A stretch of DNA of 64,000 nucleotides, taken from contig JFHB01000005.1 of the NCBI GenBank assembly GCA_000729835.1, positions 124,001 through 188,000 on the forward strand, in the 5' to 3' direction. Each line of letters begins with the position of its first letter. Position 1 is the stretch's first letter. Below are positions 22,126 through 33,385 of the stretch, one piece after another. The position numbers and the translations under genes were made by a program. The notes beneath the pieces were generated by a model. It was not told the DNA's origin and made no database searches. It saw only the letters and a program-made list of their open reading frames with translations. The stretch is from Atkinsonella hypoxylon (taxonomy: Eukaryota > Ascomycota > Sordariomycetes > Hypocreales > Clavicipitaceae).

Positions 22126-23162
22126 GTGAATGAAAAGTAATCCACTGGATGGATAGCATGAGCATGAGCGCCGATTAATCTTAGTTGGATATTCACCTCC
22201 TCCATGACCAAGGCTGTAGATTCTCAAGGCTTCCATGGCCTGTTTGGCTCGTTTGCCAACAGCCACCCAACAAGTACATGTCCCCGGCGAGCGAATGACA
22301 AGCGGTAGCTACTAGCAAGTCAATCAATCCTTTGACTTGAGCAAACCCACTGCCCACCGTCTCTTCCCTCAGTCCTCAAAATGCAGGAAGCACAGACAAT
22401 CGATTCCCAAACCAGCCCAGCGGACATAGCCGCTCAACAGCGGCCCTCATGCCCAGACCATCTACACGAGAGCAGCATCGCACCGCATCTCTCATCCTCG
22501 TCGCATCAACAATCCCGCCCCCAAGCCGCCCCGCCCCACGGCACAGACCAGAACAATACCAAAGCCCCCCAGATGGACAATTGCCCAATGCGGCACAGCG
22601 CTGTACAACCGTTGAAGAAAAACAAGGATGTGCCGCCCCACATGTCTCAAGAACAATACTAACGACGCCATTCCCCGGCACGAGAACAATGTATGCAGGC
22701 CACCATCGTCAGCTACACAGGACAAACAACCCGGCCTTGTTCATATTATCTGCATCATTCCTTTCTTTTTCTTTTTGCCTTGTTTCTCTTTTTTTTTTTT
22801 TTTTTTTTTTTTCATTGGAAATAAGACCAAGTGCAGCCTTGTTTGCTTTGCTCCCTCCCCTGAAAAGGCTTCGTACGTTGCATGCGGGATGTATACGCGG
22901 TATGGGCTGTATTATTATTATTCCCCCTTTTCTACGACAATATGCTGCGTGGCCTTGCGGCATGGTAAGATCTGCTTTGCTTGGCGAAGCGGTATAAGAC
23001 TTGGTGCGCCGGTATCACCTGCGAGCTAGTGTAACGACTTGTTCTTGACGTTGTCTTTTCAACCTCTGTTATACTGACTGACTGAGGGATTCAATTCCAA
23101 AAAAAAAAAATCTTTTTTTCTTTTTTTTGGCCCTCAAACTTGTTCAACGAGAGCTCTTCATC
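22126..23162. other. Intergenic region between vps23 and the pheromone receptor
   Basis: About 1 kb. It holds a T-run of about 24 at 22789-22813 and further A- and T-runs at 23099-23128, just before the ste2 start. A 93-codon ORF at 22381-22662 has a fair start context but a low-complexity Pro/Ser/Gln product, so I do not call it. Confidence 0.35.
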
Positions 23163-24456
23163 ATGGAGTCCTCCCATGATCCTCTTTACCAGGCTATCAC
23201 GCTCTTGACGCCGTCTGAGCCCGTCTCGATACCAATTACCACCATTGACGCCTTCAACGATGAGTCTATATCCATCACCATCAACTATGCTTTTCAGATC
23301 GGCGCCTGCTTCATCCTCCTTCTTGTAATGCTCATCATGACCCCCCCTTCGAAGCTGTGTCGGCCATCATGCATCCTTCACATCACGGGCCTGGTAATCT
23401 GTATTATACGCACTTCTCTCCTCCTAGCCTTCTACTTATCTCCTCTGAACCACTTCTACCAGTTTTGGAGTCAGGACTATTCTTCTGTTCCGGCGCTCTA
23501 TTTTCGGAATTCCATTGCGGGGAACTGTTTCTCCTTGCTGCTCGTCATAGTCGTTGAGTTGGCACTCATGCATCAGGCTTGGACCATGGTCTCTCTGTGG
23601 CCCATGCTCGTCAAGGTGTCGTTGGTGGTGCTTTCGGGGATCATCTCCTTGCTTGCTGTTGGTTGGCGCTTTGCCTTCACCATCGTCCAGAGCAAGTCCG
23701 ATTTGATGCTCACGCCCGCGAGGGACATGGCCTGGCTGGTGCATGCGACTGTCATCGTGAACTGCCTTTCGATATGCTGGTACTGCGCGCTTTTCAATAT
23801 CAAGCTTGTCATTCATCTGCTCTCCAACAGGGGCATTCTCCCTTCCACTGGGTCTTTGAGCCCCATGGAGATTCTGGTCATGACGAACGGCGCTCTGATG
23901 GTCGTGCCAGGTACGTTTACATATCGCTCATACTCTAATCCAGGTCCACTTCTCGCATTCCGAAAGTACTGACATGGTTTTCTGCTTCTTGCCATCAGTC
24001 ATATTCGCTGGACTTGAATGGGGTCAATTCCCAAATTTCGAAGCCGCCGCCCTGACGTTGGCTTCCGTCGTTATCATTCTCCCGCTTGGCACGCTCGCCG
24101 CTCAGCAGATGTCTCGTGGTGGAAGCCTTGCTTATCTGTCAAGTGGGAGTGGGAGTGGGAGTGGGAGTGGAAGTGGGAGTGGAAGGGGAAGCCGCAGCGA
24201 GAAATCTGCGAATGCGTGCATGTCGAGAGACAAGTCGACAACCGTTGCAACCGCCAAGCTGTCTAGCTTCAGTACGATGCGTGGCTTCGACACGCCTAAA
24301 GAAGCGTATATCTCTTCTCGTTGCGATATTGCAGGGTCCCGAGCTCAAAGATTGGACCACTTTGATATGGAGCTGCGTCACATAGACTCTACAAGTGGTC
24401 TGGCTGATTATGTGAGGGTCGACACAGATCTGGAACAGAAAGAAACAAGAATCTAG
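23163..24456 (+). CDS. ste2: Alpha-pheromone (Ste2-type) G-protein-coupled receptor
   Basis: This plasma-membrane receptor for the alpha-type peptide pheromone signals through the heterotrimeric G protein to the mating/hyphal-fusion MAPK pathway (Aspergillus homologue GprA/PreB). Two exons fit, 23163-23910 and 23999-24456, giving 401 aa. Seven hydrophobic segments are visible. Family marks are NYAFQIGACFILLLVML (TM1), HITGLVICIIRTSLLLAFY (TM2), SIAGNCFSLLLVIVVELALM (TM3) and, after the splice, VIFAGLEWGQFPNFEAAALT with a following Pro (LPLGTL, TM7). The cytoplasmic tail carries a pure Gly-Ser repeat from a GGGAGT hexamer array (about 24142-24184), likely length-variable. A Ser-rich regulatory tail follows. 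The intron is GTACGT...CAG, 88 nt. Confidence 0.92.
24145..24184 (+). repeat. GGGAGT hexamer repeat coding for (Gly-Ser)n in ste2
   Basis: About six tandem copies of GTGGGA, one with A for G, code for Gly-Ser dipeptides in the receptor tail. In-frame hexamers can change copy number without a frameshift. Confidence 0.85.
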
Positions 24457-24918
24457 GCGGTTCTTTGAATTTGTCTTCCGGAAGAAAAGCGCGAGGCGGA
24501 AAGGAAGGAAGTTGAAGTCGAAACAATCTGTTTGCCAGTTAGGTATCCTAATCTCAAGCATCAGTTCCATTGAGACTGAGAAAAAAAAATTACTTCAGCC
24601 TTCTGCTGAATGTCTTCCAGAAGCGTTAAACATTTTCATACTCAAACATAGGAAAGCCGTAGATACAAATGGCTTCGCCCAACTAACCATATTCGTGCAA
24701 TGTCGGTTCATCTTATTAACGCATATCAATATCATGTCCCATTTCAGCACACATTCCGTACTCAGACCATATCCATGTCCATTTTCATTTTCATTTGAAG
24801 TCCTGTAGTCACTTCTTTCTCTTCCCACACATTGACCGCATCCGGGAATCAGCACCACTTTTCTCATATGTGTACAGATGTGACGCAGGGGCCGCTTCCT
24901 CAAACATGGCTCGCTCGT
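24457..24918. other. Convergent region between ste2 and the 24.9-26.5 kb gene
   Basis: About 460 nt of 3' sequence. It contains a TCATTT/CCATTT run near 24774-24797. Possible final exons of the minus-strand gene could lie here (see that entry); nothing else is supported. Confidence 0.3.
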
Positions 24919-26487
24919 CTAATCGGTTTGCGCTCGACAACTGCGCCCCGTCATCTTGTCTTTGCACAAACTCACCAATCGCTTGACTTCGTTGATTCTT
25001 ATGGGTTTTGGCTGATGCAGTGTACAGTCTGCTTGCGCAACTAAGGGTATACTGCTTCGTGACATCCCGCGCTTTCTCAGTTTCCAACTGCGTTGCCCAT
25101 CAAATGTATTCAAATGCATGCCACGGGGAGTCTTGTCTGCTGATTGTAGCCTTTGATCACAATTCTGCTTAGAAAGGGGCTGTGGTCGCGGCCCTTTCGG
25201 TCTAAGCCGTTCGCTTGATGAGATCTGCGTCTTTTTTGTCTCTTTTTGTGCAAATCGATGGTGACGACTTGCCAGCCATTGACCGACGGTTGGCGGTCCT
25301 CTATCACTGCGGGCTTTCAGTATCGTCTTGTTGCCTTCTTGACATCCTTTATTGACTATTTGTTGTGAGGATTCATCCGACTTAGTCGAGTGCGCCGTGC
25401 CGCTGCTAGGAAGTGCTTGATTCTTACGAAATCGCGCCGGTCCCCAAGAATTAGAAAATTTTCGTCGAGCCATTTTTATCGGTGGCATCTTCAGTTTATC
25501 ATCGTAGTTATGACATGACGTCGATGTGGTGAGGCGCTTTGGCGATTCAATACCGTCTCTGGGGTAGGCATTCGACCTGCCTCCAGAGATGAGCGATTCG
25601 AAATGCTCGATGGTGTCGCTTATATGTGGAGGATTCAATGAATGTCTGGGAATTTTGTCAAATTTTGCAGCGACTGCTGCAACATGACTTCCCTTTGTCT
25701 GCCTCGGGGTCACTCGTGGCGTTTTTGGCATCTCCCAGCAAGTTTTGTCCGTGTCGTAGTGGGAAATACATTGCTTTCTACTGATCCTCTCCGCTATCGG
25801 CATTACATCTGCTCGCAGTATCGTTTGGTCTTGGTCCGTGACGCCTAAATATAGGTCGAGGTCTGCGGAATGATCTAGCTCAACAGCGGTTATCAGAGAA
25901 GGTGTGGAGGGTTTTGGTGTCACACTCCTCTTCCTGCTGATGCTGTCCAACTGGCTGTAGCCTTGCTTGCAATCCAATAGGCTATGAGGCTGTCTGGCAA
26001 CATGCACCGGAAGCGAAGATGATGACGACGATAATGGTAAGTAACCTGACAGACGTTTAGGGACATTCGATATGATCGGGCGGGAGAAAACCGCAGCCTT
26101 GCTATAGGCCCTGCATGCCAGAGGAGACCTCGCGCGACGGATCTGCATCTGCCACCTTGATGGCGAAGGTAAGTTTGTCTCTGAATAGCGAGGTGATTCG
26201 GCAGGATGTTTTGTTCCGCCCAGATTCACCTCGAAGATCTTCCTTCGTTCTGCAACCAAAGACGAACAGGAGGGTTCCGCGATGAGAGCATCGTCCTTCG
26301 AACCAAGCTTCTAGCTTTTCGTCGGACTCGGAAGCGACGGCTCTTCCAGGTCAGAAATGCTTGGAGTGGTCCGGTTAAGCTCGGTGACAGATCCTTCGCC
26401 TCTGACTTGATGTGTCGGTTTGCTTTGACGCGACAAATTATCCAAGATCTCAAATTTTGACACCAGATGAGCGAGTGTAGAGGGCAT
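24919..26487 (-). pseudogene. Unknown fungal protein, interrupted by an in-frame TAG
   Basis: From ATG 26487 the frame reads MPSTLAHLVSKFEILDN and stays open for 58 codons to TAG at 26311-26313. The same frame continues for 464 codons with no other stop, ending CKDKMTGRSCRAQTD at 24919. An open run this long in one frame argues that both parts are one gene. Either the TAG is a real mutation, or a small intron removes it (a TTGCAG acceptor lies 3' of it, but I find no good donor). The product is Ser/Arg/Lys-rich, mostly disordered, with a short DTIEHFESLI helix. A consensus GTGAGT donor after EVKRL could add a downstream exon. No domain was recognised; the VSKFE start resembles several uncharacterised fungal proteins. 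Confidence 0.5.
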
Positions 26488-27366
26488 TTTGAGATGCAAA
26501 ATCCGTGTTTAGAGACATTCTGCAGCCAAGAGAGCCGCTCATGACTTGGATTTTACAAATTTGGACAATGGTCGGACTTTCCATACGCGACAGACACCTG
26601 CGACCCTAAGCTGGTAGTCGGGAAGGACATGTCAACTACCAGGCTGGTGACTATAATAATATGCTAGCACAACTACCAATGCGCGTCAACCAGGATCCCG
26701 GAGACATTATTCAGTCCATTACCAATCACAGCACAGCTCGAAAGTATCGCGGCATTCTTAACATGCTGGGCGACAATTTCGAGCGTGCCCCAGGAGCTTT
26801 GAGCCCAATACTATCACCAAAAACCTGTTTTTTCGCACATAAGTAGTACAAAGTGACATCAATGTCGGGAGCAGAGATATGTGGTGGTATGCAGAGAAAT
26901 TATATCACCAGAGTTGTCGAATAAACGGTAGCCGCCATCAACTCCAGACCATGGAGGTTCTACCTAAATTTTCAGCCAAGAGCCACAATCGCCATCTAGC
27001 ACACATGCAAGCATACACTGGACTTGACTACTTACCTAGGTAGATATCTAGAGGTTTCTGCCAATGTTTGGATGGTCTGGTGACTCATTGGTCGTGGAAA
27101 TTGATGGGGGGTCTGGTAGAAAGAGGGAAAGGATATCAGACGTGATCCGATGACAACGGAAAAAATAAAACGAGCCATGATGATAGCTGGAAAATACAAA
27201 TGTACGTGCCCCGTGTGTCTAGCAGCACTGAAATCGAAAAACCTACGAGACTAACTAGTTTCAGGTTGTATGTACAAAATAAGCGCAATCACTACCTCGG
27301 CCCTCCAAGGAGAATCTAACGCTTGCGGTGTGAATAACGTTGTGATATATCGTACGTTTCTCTCAT
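26488..27366. other. Intergenic region, 26.5-27.4 kb
   Basis: About 880 nt between two minus-strand genes. No gene, repeat or RNA is recognised. It includes the promoter of the interrupted gene and the 3' region of the next one. Confidence 0.3.
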
Positions 27367-28242
27367 CTATATAGCGCACACCGTCAAACTGTCCAGTTTG
27401 TTTTCGTTACCTAGTGGATCTCCCAGCCTCTCGCCCAACTGAACAATAGTGTTCTCGTAGATCCTCGCCGCATCCATATGGAGTCTCTCGTCGTCGATAT
27501 CCCAACTAAAATTACCACCAACACGCTCAGTCGCACTTTCTGCACCAAGAGTAGTGCCGTCGTCTTCACTCTCATCATCACCATCATCATCCACATCGCC
27601 ACTGCTTAAAATCTCAACCATCAAGACTCTCGTCTGCTCCACAAGGCTCCTACACCGAACCATGTCCGTCGTCGTCATTCCTGCTTTCAAGCCATTCTCA
27701 AACCCAGGTAGCGACTCCTCAGAATCAATGTCCTGGCCGCATAATAAACTGGCAAAACAATGGTCCAGCTTGCGAAGGAGTTCAAACGTTGCGCGTGGAG
27801 AGGGCGGGAAAGAGCGCACATACTGGGTGAAGTCGCTCGCTACTTTCAACAGGAATGGTATTTGCAAGCTAGCTGAGAGACTATAAGCAAGACGTGAATA
27901 CAAAAACCCAGAGTAGGATAACGACGTACGTGTACCGCTTTTCCAGAGAACGTTGACCACGCCCTCTAATTCGCGACATACTTCACCCATGGTTTGAAAA
28001 CCAGTGATTGCGTCGCCAGGAGCAGGATTGCTGAACTTTTTGACATACCGACGGGACACTGTGAGCAGTTGGTTCTCGACATAGCGCCGGACGAGATCTT
28101 CTTTCGCGGAGTTCGGTCTTAAAGCATGGCCTCGAGGGTGTGGGAGTGTGCTTGTTGTGCGACTTGATGTAGAGGACGGAGCAGGTGAGAGGAGGCCTGT
28201 GTGCGGGATGAAACCGCCTGGTTCTTGGGGGATTTCGTCCAT
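27367..28242 (-). CDS. Conserved filamentous-fungal protein of unknown function
   Basis: Two exons fit, 27930-28242 and 27367-27872, giving 272 aa. The 57-nt intron (GTACGT...CTCTCAG) is a multiple of three, so the unspliced frame stays open. Splicing gives WKSGTPSLQIPFLL, which reads much better. The start MDEIPQEPGGFIPHTGLL is Pro-rich, and a Ser/Pro linker follows. The body is mostly helical (RRYVENQLLTVSRRYVKKF, FELLRKLDHCFASLL, DMVRCRSLVEQTRVLMVEIL), with an acidic DDDGDDESEDDG loop and a final IYENTIVQLGERLG helix. I recall similar proteins across Pezizomycotina but know no function. It is divergent from tom6. Confidence 0.75.
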   Translation of the reverse strand: MDEIPQEPGGFIPHTGLLSPAPSSTSSRTTSTLPHPRGHALRPNSAKEDLVRRYVENQLLTVSRRYVKKFSNPAPGDAITGFQTMGEVCRELEGVVNVLWKSGTRTSLSYSGFLYSRLAYSLSASLQIPFLLKVASDFTQYVRSFPPSPRATFELLRKLDHCFASLLCGQDIDSEESLPGFENGLKAGMTTTDMVRCRSLVEQTRVLMVEILSSGDVDDDGDDESEDDGTTLGAESATERVGGNFSWDIDDERLHMDAARIYENTIVQLGERLGDPLGNENKLDSLTVCAI

Positions 28243-28723
28243 ATCGCGGTGATACTGACGCACTCGTGGGGGAAATCGTGAAGCAAATCCCTCCTCGTCG
28301 TATCTGTAAGTGAGATGATGGTTGTGTCACAGCTCGTAGTGGGGTGAGTTGAGGTTTGCCTGTCGAGTTGTGACGGATGAGGAATTTTGCAAAGGACGCT
28401 GATAGAATTATGTCACCGGCGATTACATTGACGAACTATTCTGAGTGATAAAGGGTTTATTTCCTGAATGAATTAAGACTGAATTTTTTTTTCGTTTTTC
28501 TTATTTTCGTCAGGGAGAAAGTAGCATTTCCAAGTCATCATTCTGACACTCATCATCATGAAGTCACCTTCAATGAAGCCAATCAAGTGAGGGCCAGTGG
28601 GTCCCACCACCCCAGTCGTCCCGCAGTAGTGAATTTTCTGAAGCTCCTTGAACGCAACCAGCCCATCTCCCATCCATAGCCTCGCCTCGCATTATACCAA
28701 CAAGCGTCACATCTTCCACCAAA
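28243..28723. promoter_or_regulatory. Divergent promoter region upstream of tom6
   Basis: 480 nt between divergent starts, with a T9 run near 28485. No TATA box is convincing. No gene inside. Confidence 0.3.
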
Positions 28724-29051
28724 ATGCCTGCCAAGCGAATCCAAGGCGAGAAACCTCGGCGCCCCCCCAAGGGCTTCCTAGCCTCCACCTACGAGACCTT
28801 GACCTCTCCCGACAATGCAGCCGTCGTGCGAAGCATAGCCATGTTTGGCGTGAGTTTGCTCTGCGACCGCATCGCATTCGAGATTGGCGACAATCATGAC
28901 TGACGATCCCTCCTTTAGGCAGCCGTGACTTTCTTAGCCAGCCCCTGGGGCGAGCTGCTACTGCCTCCGTATGCGATCGTGCCATGTTGCAGAAACGGTA
29001 CTCTGGAGTTCCACCAATGCTAACTGTTTCGTCTTTCTTTCTAGCGCGTAA
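28724..29051 (+). CDS. tom6: Mitochondrial import receptor subunit Tom6-like
   Basis: This small tail-anchored subunit stabilises the TOM complex of the outer mitochondrial membrane. Three exons fit: 28724-28849, 28919-28968 and 29045-29051, giving 60 aa. The last exon is only 7 nt and completes Pro-Ala-stop. The basic N-terminus MPAKRIQGEKPRRPPKG leads to ASTYETLTSPDNAAVVRSI, a conserved stretch of fungal Tom6. A single membrane helix (MFGAAVTFLASPWGELLLPP) follows. All splice sites are consensus (GTGAGT, GTATGC; TTTAG, TCTAG) and phases agree. It is easy to miss in automatic annotation because of its size. Confidence 0.8.
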
Positions 29052-29572
29052 CCAATTGCCATCGAGCAAAAGCGAGACACGAAGGAACTTGGTTTCGACT
29101 AGACTGATTCATTGGTCCGGCCAACTTTCATTTTAAACTTGTATAATAGGCGAGATTCGACTGTGCGCTAGACGACTGTTCGCATGTCAGAACAAGAAAA
29201 AAACAACATTAGGGACGATTTCATCACGATGAATGGAATGGAAGGACGGGTGTTATATAATGGCACAGAGCCTTGAGTTTAGAAACGGACGTTAATCGAT
29301 GACTACCACTCACACTGCCCGACTTCCCGATTTCCGAGTATTATTTTTTCCTACTGTATACCGACTGCGTAGCCAAAATGATATCCATGGAAGGCGGTCA
29401 TCGTCGATGACTTCAATGGACAAGAGCGTCCAACCGACTGACAAGAGCAAATTCAAGATGACCCATTGCGTGATGATTATTTCCTCCGCCGACTGCATGA
29501 CTCGAAAGCATCTAATTCACCTACATATCTCGCGGCTCCCAGCACCGCCAGCCGGGCGGCCCATATTCAAAT
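29052..29572. other. Convergent region after tom6
   Basis: About 520 nt. The plus-strand frame from 29299 overlaps the Cys-rich minus ORF and has a biased product, so it is not called. Nothing else is seen. Confidence 0.3.
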
Positions 29573-29890
29573 TCAACCCAGCCTCCCGTTCCCAGAACAC
29601 CCTTCCTTACAAACATCACACACCTCCTGCAGCACCATATCCACAACCTCATCATATGTCTCCATGGGCAACGAAAAAGGACAGTACCTCGACGCGTACA
29701 CCACGCCCGCCAGACCCCCAAGTCTCGTTTTCCAGAACTCACACGGCTGTTCGGCGATCCATGGTGGTGGACAGAAATGCAGCTCACGGCATACAATGGG
29801 GAAATATTCGTGGTGATGAGTAGACCAGGCTGCGCAGCGAGATTGTTGCGGGCACGGACAATACTTGCGGACTTGCCTGTAGTAGCACAT
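29573..29890 (-). CDS. Small cysteine-rich protein, unknown function
   Basis: One exon of 105 aa from MCYYRQVRKYC. It has eleven cysteines (positions 2, 11, 13, 19, 34, 40, 50, 70, 91, 94, 98), several tryptophans and prolines, and no signal peptide. The CxC near the start and CxxCxxxC at the end resemble the intracellular Cys-rich mini-proteins common in filamentous fungi, which may bind metal. The protein-like composition (ELHFCPPPWIAEQPCEFWK, GLAGVVYASRYCPFSLP) is much better than that of the two competing frames. There is no named family. Expression or conservation would be needed to be sure. Confidence 0.5.
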   Translation of the reverse strand: MCYYRQVRKYCPCPQQSRCAAWSTHHHEYFPIVCRELHFCPPPWIAEQPCEFWKTRLGGLAGVVYASRYCPFSLPMETYDEVVDMVLQEVCDVCKEGCSGNGRLG

Positions 29891-30904
29891 GTCGTTACGG
29901 AACCGAGATTCAGCTTTATCTGAGAAGGAGTATCTTTTTTTTTTCTTTTTTTTTTTTTTGCGGACAAGAATTCACGAGTTGATTTATACTTGAGTGGGCA
30001 TTTTAAAATGGAGATGCTGACCGCTTCATATAGTTCTACGGGGCGTAGTGAATATATCTTGGAGCAAGTGTACATCTTTACCAGAGTCCGGAGGCTGATT
30101 ACCGTAGGTGGCCTCGTGATTTTGTTTTGTGTTGATGAGATGGTGTTTTGTGATAAACTGAATCCAGTGGACTCCATATGTAGCGAGACGTCGTGACGCA
30201 AAGCCGATTTTGATGCACGAAGAAATAGCCCATGATAGCTTCACGGGTGCAAGAGATGAAGACTATGCGTCATCAACATGAGGTGAGAACGCTGACAATT
30301 GCATCAAAGTCCGGACGTCCATTCAGCTCGCGTATTGCCAGGATGCATTGCAGCCAGTAGGAAGTGCCCCTTTATTCGCGAGTTATTGGTAGCGAGAATG
30401 TTTGAGTCAGGATGAATTAGGCATGGACTAACGCACGCCTCTTCGCAGTCTCTTTGTATTTGTACTCTATTACAGTTTGCCGCGGTATTGTTTCACTTGA
30501 TCTTTTGTTGCAAAGTGACTGTCCACTTTACTCTGCATTTAATAAGACTGTTCATAGGGTAGCATCCCAGTCCTCGACCTCATTCACGTAGTGCGCCTGA
30601 TCTCGGCGTGGACGCGCCCGTCACAGACAGTCCCTTCGGTTCCTGTTCCAGCAAGTCAATGACTCCGTGAATGCATATTTTATGCACGTTGTGGATATCT
30701 CAGGAAGTGAACTGAAGCTGCGTGAATAGCAAAGACGTAATCGGCTCGGTGAAGAGTCAGTATCCCGTCAGCACCAGCATCCAAAGGCGCAAGATTACCA
30801 ATCACTATAGGCACCATTCACCACTCCTGCTCCAGACGTCTTGAGCCCAGTCACGGCATGTTGATAGATCCGACTCAGTCCGTTGACCGTTCGTTTCTCT
30901 CTCA
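29891..30904. other. Intergenic region, 29.9-30.9 kb
   Basis: About 1 kb with long T-runs at 29935-29959. Small open frames on both strands look like chance. No RNA gene is recognised. Confidence 0.3.
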
Positions 30905-32156
30905 CTATTTCAACTCTCCAAGCAGCATGGTTCGGTCCGACGAAGCAGATAGCACTACCCAAAATGAAATTGTTAAGACAGCTCAAGGTTTATTCGACAC
31001 TCGAGGCCAAACTTACGTATTGGTTCCGATCCAGGAGCAAACTCAGCAGAGTTTACCGTGCCTCTATGTCCGGGCAACTTATACAACATCTTGCCATTCT
31101 CATTCGACCACACAAGTACTGTGCCATCTGCTGATGCCGCAGCAATCTTCTTACCCTCGCCATCCCAGCTCACACCCATCAGGTTCTTCTCGGCGACAGT
31201 CGCACCATCAAATGTGCGAATACGTCGTTCCGTAGGGGCAAACGGTCGAATATCCCACGTCCGCACCGTCGAATCCATACTGTACGAGACCAAGGACTGC
31301 GAATCAGGCGACACCTTCAAAGACATTATGGTATCGGAATGGCCAATCATGGAATACACGACCGCCTTCTTTCGGAAATCCCATACACGAATGTCGTTGT
31401 CGATTCCACCTGAGAAAATCTCGTTGCCAGCTTCCGACATTGCAACTGCCGTGACGGGAAAATCGGTCTGGATATAGTCCACGGCGTGTTTACTGCGCGG
31501 GTCCCAAATTGCAATTGTTGAGTCGTCGCTGCCACTGATGAGAAGGTCCTCACCGCGCCGCGTGATATCAACCGAGTTGACGATTTCTTCGTGTCCGACG
31601 TATCTCCGTATTCTTGTGCCTGAAGTCAGGTCCCAACTGGCAAGGTGCATGTCTGCCGCTGCGGTATATAGAATCTCTGAATCACGCGACCATTGGAGAT
31701 CCAGTATGGCGCCCTTGTGACCGTTCAGGAGGCCATAGTTTTCGCAATCGCCATATGTTCTCCAGAGCACTTGTGAGCACGAAATTGGTTAGTGGCCATG
31801 AATGTAGGAATTTGTAGATGCAGCTGAATGATTGTCATACTGATACTCCTGTCCATAGACCCTGATGCAATCAGATTTACCGTTGGATCAAACTTGGCAG
31901 TGAAAATCTCCCCAGTGTGTCCTGACAATTCCATGACGGGAGCCTGTAATGAACTTGTTCTCGTGCTCTACTCTCCACATTAGCTTTAATTTGCATAAGC
32001 TTAGTACAGATGTTTACCAACAGTGGTTTGCACGAGAGCATTGCTGGACGCGTTCAGGCGCGCCAGCGCTCCTTCCGAGCTGCTAATATTCTGTCTTTTG
32101 ACGAGCATCTGGAGCGAGTTGGAATCGTCCTCCGCGGGACGCTTCTCGGCCGACAT
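30905..32156 (-). CDS. cwf17: U5 snRNP 40-kDa WD40 protein (SNRNP40/Cwf17-like)
   Basis: A WD40 beta-propeller of the spliceosomal U5 snRNP. Four exons fit: 32022-32156, 31841-31943, 31017-31769 and 30905-30954, giving 346 aa; the phases sum correctly. The N-terminus is MSAEKRPAEDDSNSLQMLVK. The propeller starts at VMELSGHTGEIFTAKFDP and has WD-type strands such as DLQWSRD, ASWDLTSG, ISGSDDSTIAIWDPR, GGIDNDIRVWDFRKK, STVRTWDIRPF and DGTVLVWSNENG. It is completed by LLSASSDRTMLLGELK in the last exon. The first donor (GTTGGT) was chosen because GTAAAC three bases later breaks the phase. Identity as the U5 protein rests on the LWRTYGDCENYGLLNGHKGA block. Confidence 0.87.
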
Positions 32157-32559
32157 GTTGGATGGCTGAGTCGAGGTCAATGTGTGCAACAAAAATTCTT
32201 TTCCGACGGTTTGCTGGTGGTTAATGGTAGTGATTTAGAAACGTGATGTGACTGCGTTTTTGATGTCGGTTGTGGTTGTCTGGTAGCCGCAAAATTGGAG
32301 TTGGAGCTCACAGCTGCGGTTCAGCCATTGGCTTTCGGGCCGGTGATTGTTCCTCCCCACCGCGACTTCATCAGGAAACATGCAGATATTACTAGAGTAC
32401 CCCAGCACATAAATACCGTGAGCTCGGTCAGTTATCGCGGCTAATTCAAATACCCGGCAAGGCTCTTTGGACTGAACGTAACCCCTCTAAATTCTCCGAC
32501 TCTATCACCGCAATCGCTTTCTTCAGCACAAGCGACCGACACCCCACCTCCTAACCACC
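32157..32559. promoter_or_regulatory. Divergent promoter region cwf17/bet3
   Basis: About 400 nt between divergent starts. No specific site or gene is identified. Confidence 0.3.
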
Positions 32560-33385
32560 ATGGCGGCGAACAAAGCCTCCCGCGTGGGAGAAGAGTACGT
32601 GACTCCCTGACACAGGCCTCTCGATCCCATATACTAATATCCACAAGAATATGGAAGTAAGTGCTATCGCTCAGGAGGAGCCGTTATTCCACGACAATAC
32701 TTGCCCTTAACGGCGCTCAAAGATCTAACGAATCCCTTCCAAGAACCCGCATTGACAAAGTAAACGCCGAGCTCGTCACACTGACTTACGGCACCGTCGT
32801 CGCCCAACTTTGCAAAGACTTCGAAAATGACTACCCCGAAGTCAACAAGCAACTTGACAAAATGGGCTACAACATCGGCCTGCGCCTCATCGAGGACTAC
32901 CTCGCCAAGTCAAACACAATGAAGAGATGCGCCAACTTCAGAGAGACAGCCGATATGATTTCACGAGTACGTCCAACCCTTATCGCATTAGCCTGCCGCC
33001 TCTCACTCTTCCCTTCTTCCCTGTCTATGCCCACATCTCTTCTATAGCAACCAAATCCGGCTAACTAGCACAGGTTGGCTTTAAAATCTTCCTCAACATA
33101 ACCCCTCAAGTCACAAACTGGACGTCAGACAACAACCAATTCTCCCTTGTCTTTGACGAAAACCCCTTCGCCGACTTCGTCGAGCTTCCTGACGACGGGC
33201 GCGCCCAGAATGAGCTATGGTACTCAAACATCTTGTGCGGTGTGCTACGAGGGGCCCTGGAAATGGTGCAGATGCAAGTCGAGGCACATTTCATAAGTGA
33301 TGTGCTCAGAGGCAACGACACGACTGAGATGAGAGTTTCGTTGATACGGTACATTGACGATGAGTTACCACCGGAAGATGATTAG
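32560..33385 (+). CDS. bet3: TRAPP complex subunit Bet3
   Basis: Bet3 (TRAPPC3) is the core subunit of the TRAPP tethering and Ypt1-exchange complexes in ER-Golgi traffic. Four exons fit: 32560-32594, 32648-32656, 32744-32966 and 33074-33385, giving 192 aa (yeast 193). Exon 2 is a 9-nt micro-exon (AATATGGAA) that restores GEEIWKTRIDKVNAEL across two junctions. Family blocks are LTYGTVVAQLCKDFEN, MGYNIGLRLIEDYLAKS, FKIFLNITPQVTNW, FADFVELPDD, and the palmitoylation/channel region YSNILCGVLRGALEMVQM with the conserved Cys. It is convergent with somA. Confidence 0.92.

Noticed and set aside
22381..22662. 93-codon ORF with a fair start context between vps23 and ste2
   Set aside because: The product is Pro/Ser/Gln/His low-complexity with no motif, and two other long frames overlap it. 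It is more likely UTR or spacer sequence.
29299..29823. 174-codon plus-strand ORF after tom6
   Set aside because: It overlaps the Cys-rich minus ORF and has a biased, motif-free translation. The opposite strand is more protein-like.
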